The notes under the pieces: generated by a model
What the model saw: the letters and a program-made list of their open reading frames with translations, nothing else
Databases searched by the model: none
Told to the model about the DNA's origin: nothing
DNA from: Asaia bogorensis
GTDB lineage: Bacteria; Pseudomonadota; Alphaproteobacteria; Acetobacterales; Acetobacteraceae
Direction of reading: 5' to 3'
DNA length: 5,569 bases
NCBI GenBank assembly: GCA_945874515.1
Contig: CAMCHA010000200.1
Location: forward strand, 1-5,569
Shown here: positions 4,617 through 5,569 of the stretch, piece by piece
Position numbering within the stretch: the stretch's first letter is position 1
Layout of the letters: the number at the start of each line of letters is the position of its first letter
Translations under genes and position numbers: made by a program

Positions 4617-5495
4617 TCAGTTCAACAGGCCAACTGAAACCATGGCATCGCGCACGCGCGCACGGCTCGCCTCACCCACAGGGGCCAGCGGCAGGCGGCA
4701 GTGATCGGTGCTTTTGGTCAGCAGGCTCGCCGCATATTTCACCGGGCCCGGAGAGGTCTCAGCAAACAGCGCATCATGCAAAGGCACCAGGCGGTCCTGG
4801 ATTTCCATCGCCTCATCCACGCGCCCCGCGCGCCAGGCCTTGTGCATTTCCGCGCAAAGCCGCGGTGCGACATTGGCGGTGACACTGATGCAGCCATGCC
4901 CGCCAGCCGCCATGAAGGAAATCACGGTGTGGTCTTCGCCGGAAAGCTGCGCGAAATCCGCCCCGCAGGCGCGGCGCGTATGCAAAGGCCGCACGAGATT
5001 CGCGGTCGCATCCTTCACGCCGATGATATGCGGGTGCTTGGCCAGCCGCGCCATGGTCTCAACGCTCATATCAACCACGCTGCGCCCGGGGATGTTGTAC
5101 ATCACCATGGGCAGGTCCACCGCATCGGCAATCGCCTTGAAATGCAGATACAGGCCTTCTTGCGTCGGCTTGTTGTAATAGGGTGTGACGACAAGGCAGG
5201 CATCGGCGCCGGCCTTCTTGGCGTGGCGGGTGAATTCAATCGCCTCGGATGTGCTGTTGCTGCCGGTGCCGGCAATCACGGGCACGCGCCCGGCAGCGGC
5301 TTCCACGCACAGCTCCACCACGCGCTTGTGTTCCTCATGCGAAAGGGTCGGGCTTTCGCCGGTGGTGCCAACGGGGATCAAGCCTTCGGTGCCCTCGGTA
5401 ATCTGCCACTGCACCAATTCCACGAAGGCTTTTTCGTCCACGGACCCATCCGCGCGCATGGGCGTGATCAGCGCGACCATGGAACCCTTGAACAT
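4617..5495 (-). CDS. dapA: 4-hydroxy-tetrahydrodipicolinate synthase
   Basis: DapA condenses pyruvate with aspartate semialdehyde, the first committed step towards diaminopimelate (peptidoglycan) and lysine, in the cytoplasm. The 292-residue length and the numbering coincide with the E. coli enzyme. T44-T45 lie in VGTTGES, Y107 in VTPYYNKP, Y133 and R138 in MYNIPGRS, and the Schiff-base lysine K161 in [23 protein letters not shown] (198-212) matches the pyruvate-binding GxGxISVTxN segment. The protein should be an (alpha/beta)8 barrel forming tetramers. The start at 5495 has an excellent AGGAGGA ribosome site. smpB follows after 33 bases on the same strand, an arrangement I recall from many Alphaproteobacteria. 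All catalytic residues are present, so it should be active. Confidence 0.97.
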   Translation of the reverse strand: MFKGSMVALITPMRADGSVDEKAFVELVQWQITEGTEGLIPVGTTGESPTLSHEEHKRVVELCVEAAAGRVPVIAGTGSNSTSEAIEFTRHAKKAGADACLVVTPYYNKPTQEGLYLHFKAIADAVDLPMVMYNIPGRSVVDMSVETMARLAKHPHIIGVKDATANLVRPLHTRRACGADFAQLSGEDHTVISFMAAGGHGCISVTANVAPRLCAEMHKAWRAGRVDEAMEIQDRLVPLHDALFAETSPGPVKYAASLLTKSTDHCRLPLAPVGEASRARVRDAMVSVGLLN

Positions 5496-5502
5496 GTTGG
5501 CA

Positions 5503-5509
5503 TCCTCCT
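5503..5509 (-). promoter_or_regulatory. strong ribosome binding site of dapA
   Basis: On the minus strand AGGAGGA lies seven bases before the ATG. It is the strongest Shine-Dalgarno match in the window and fixes the dapA start. Confidence 0.75.
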
Positions 5510-5531
5510 GGATTTTGAAAAACGGAAGTTA

Positions 5532-5551
5532 GGCGCCGCGGGGCGCCGCGA
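5532..5551 (-). repeat. GGCGCC repeat/stem-loop upstream of dapA, perhaps at the end of the preceding gene
   Basis: GGCGCC at 5532-5537 and again at 5542-5547 can pair around GCGG; the unit GGCGCCGCG is also a tandem direct repeat. On the minus strand the frame through it (13 codons from the window edge, ending in LVAAPRGA and a TAA at 5529-5531) could be the 3' end of a gene preceding dapA, but that is too short to be firm. If so, dapA would follow that gene by 33 bases and could be read from a promoter outside the window. I see no clear promoter directly before dapA. Confidence 0.3.
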
Positions 5552-5569
5552 CAAGGCGGGAAGTGGGGC

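Noticed and set aside
4708..5178. plus-strand frames opposite dapA (4708-5178, 5185-5532) and opposite smpB (4083-4637)
   Set aside because: They are antisense shadows of two certain genes and have no recognisable domain.

Overview
The window looks like a chromosomal stretch from a GC-rich alphaproteobacterium. It has strong third-position G/C bias, a dapA-smpB pair arranged as in many Alphaproteobacteria, and SmpB and DapA proteins of that style. An acetic-acid-bacterium/Rhodospirillales relative (for example a Roseomonas-like organism) is a reasonable guess, but this is inference from style; I could not run a search.

Layout. Bases 3-53 are probably the last codons of an upstream gene, followed by a hairpin. 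Bases 121-2532 hold a two-gene plus-strand unit: an acyl-CoA dehydrogenase and a family III (CaiB/BaiF) CoA-transferase, six bases apart and in the same frame. Together they suggest transfer of CoA to an organic acid followed by alpha,beta-dehydrogenation of the thioester; the substrate cannot be read from the sequence. Bases 2533-2636 hold a weak terminator and a good sigma70-type promoter whose -35 box lies inside a 7-bp inverted repeat. This promoter drives hicA-hicB (2637-3253), a type II toxin-antitoxin module. Bases 3238-3444 are a second, diverged and frameshifted copy of the last ~210 bases of the CoA-transferase gene. Bases 3552-3995 encode a small exported, cysteine-bearing protein of unknown function in clearly AT-richer DNA. 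On the minus strand lie smpB (4098-4583, trans-translation) and dapA (4617-5495, lysine/diaminopimelate synthesis), 33 bases apart.

The most interesting structure is the arrangement in 2324-3444. The hicAB module sits exactly between two non-identical copies of the caiB 3' end. The upstream copy completes the intact gene; the downstream one is a dead tail. This resembles elements that enter a gene's 3' end while supplying a replacement tail. Here there is no visible integrase, and the cargo is only a toxin-antitoxin pair of about 0.9 kb. The stop codon of hicB lies inside the downstream repeat, so the junction is tight. Next to it is the AT-rich exported-protein gene, so 2533-4090 as a whole reads as a small accessory island between two housekeeping or metabolic blocks.

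No tRNA, rRNA, CRISPR array, transposase or integrase was seen.
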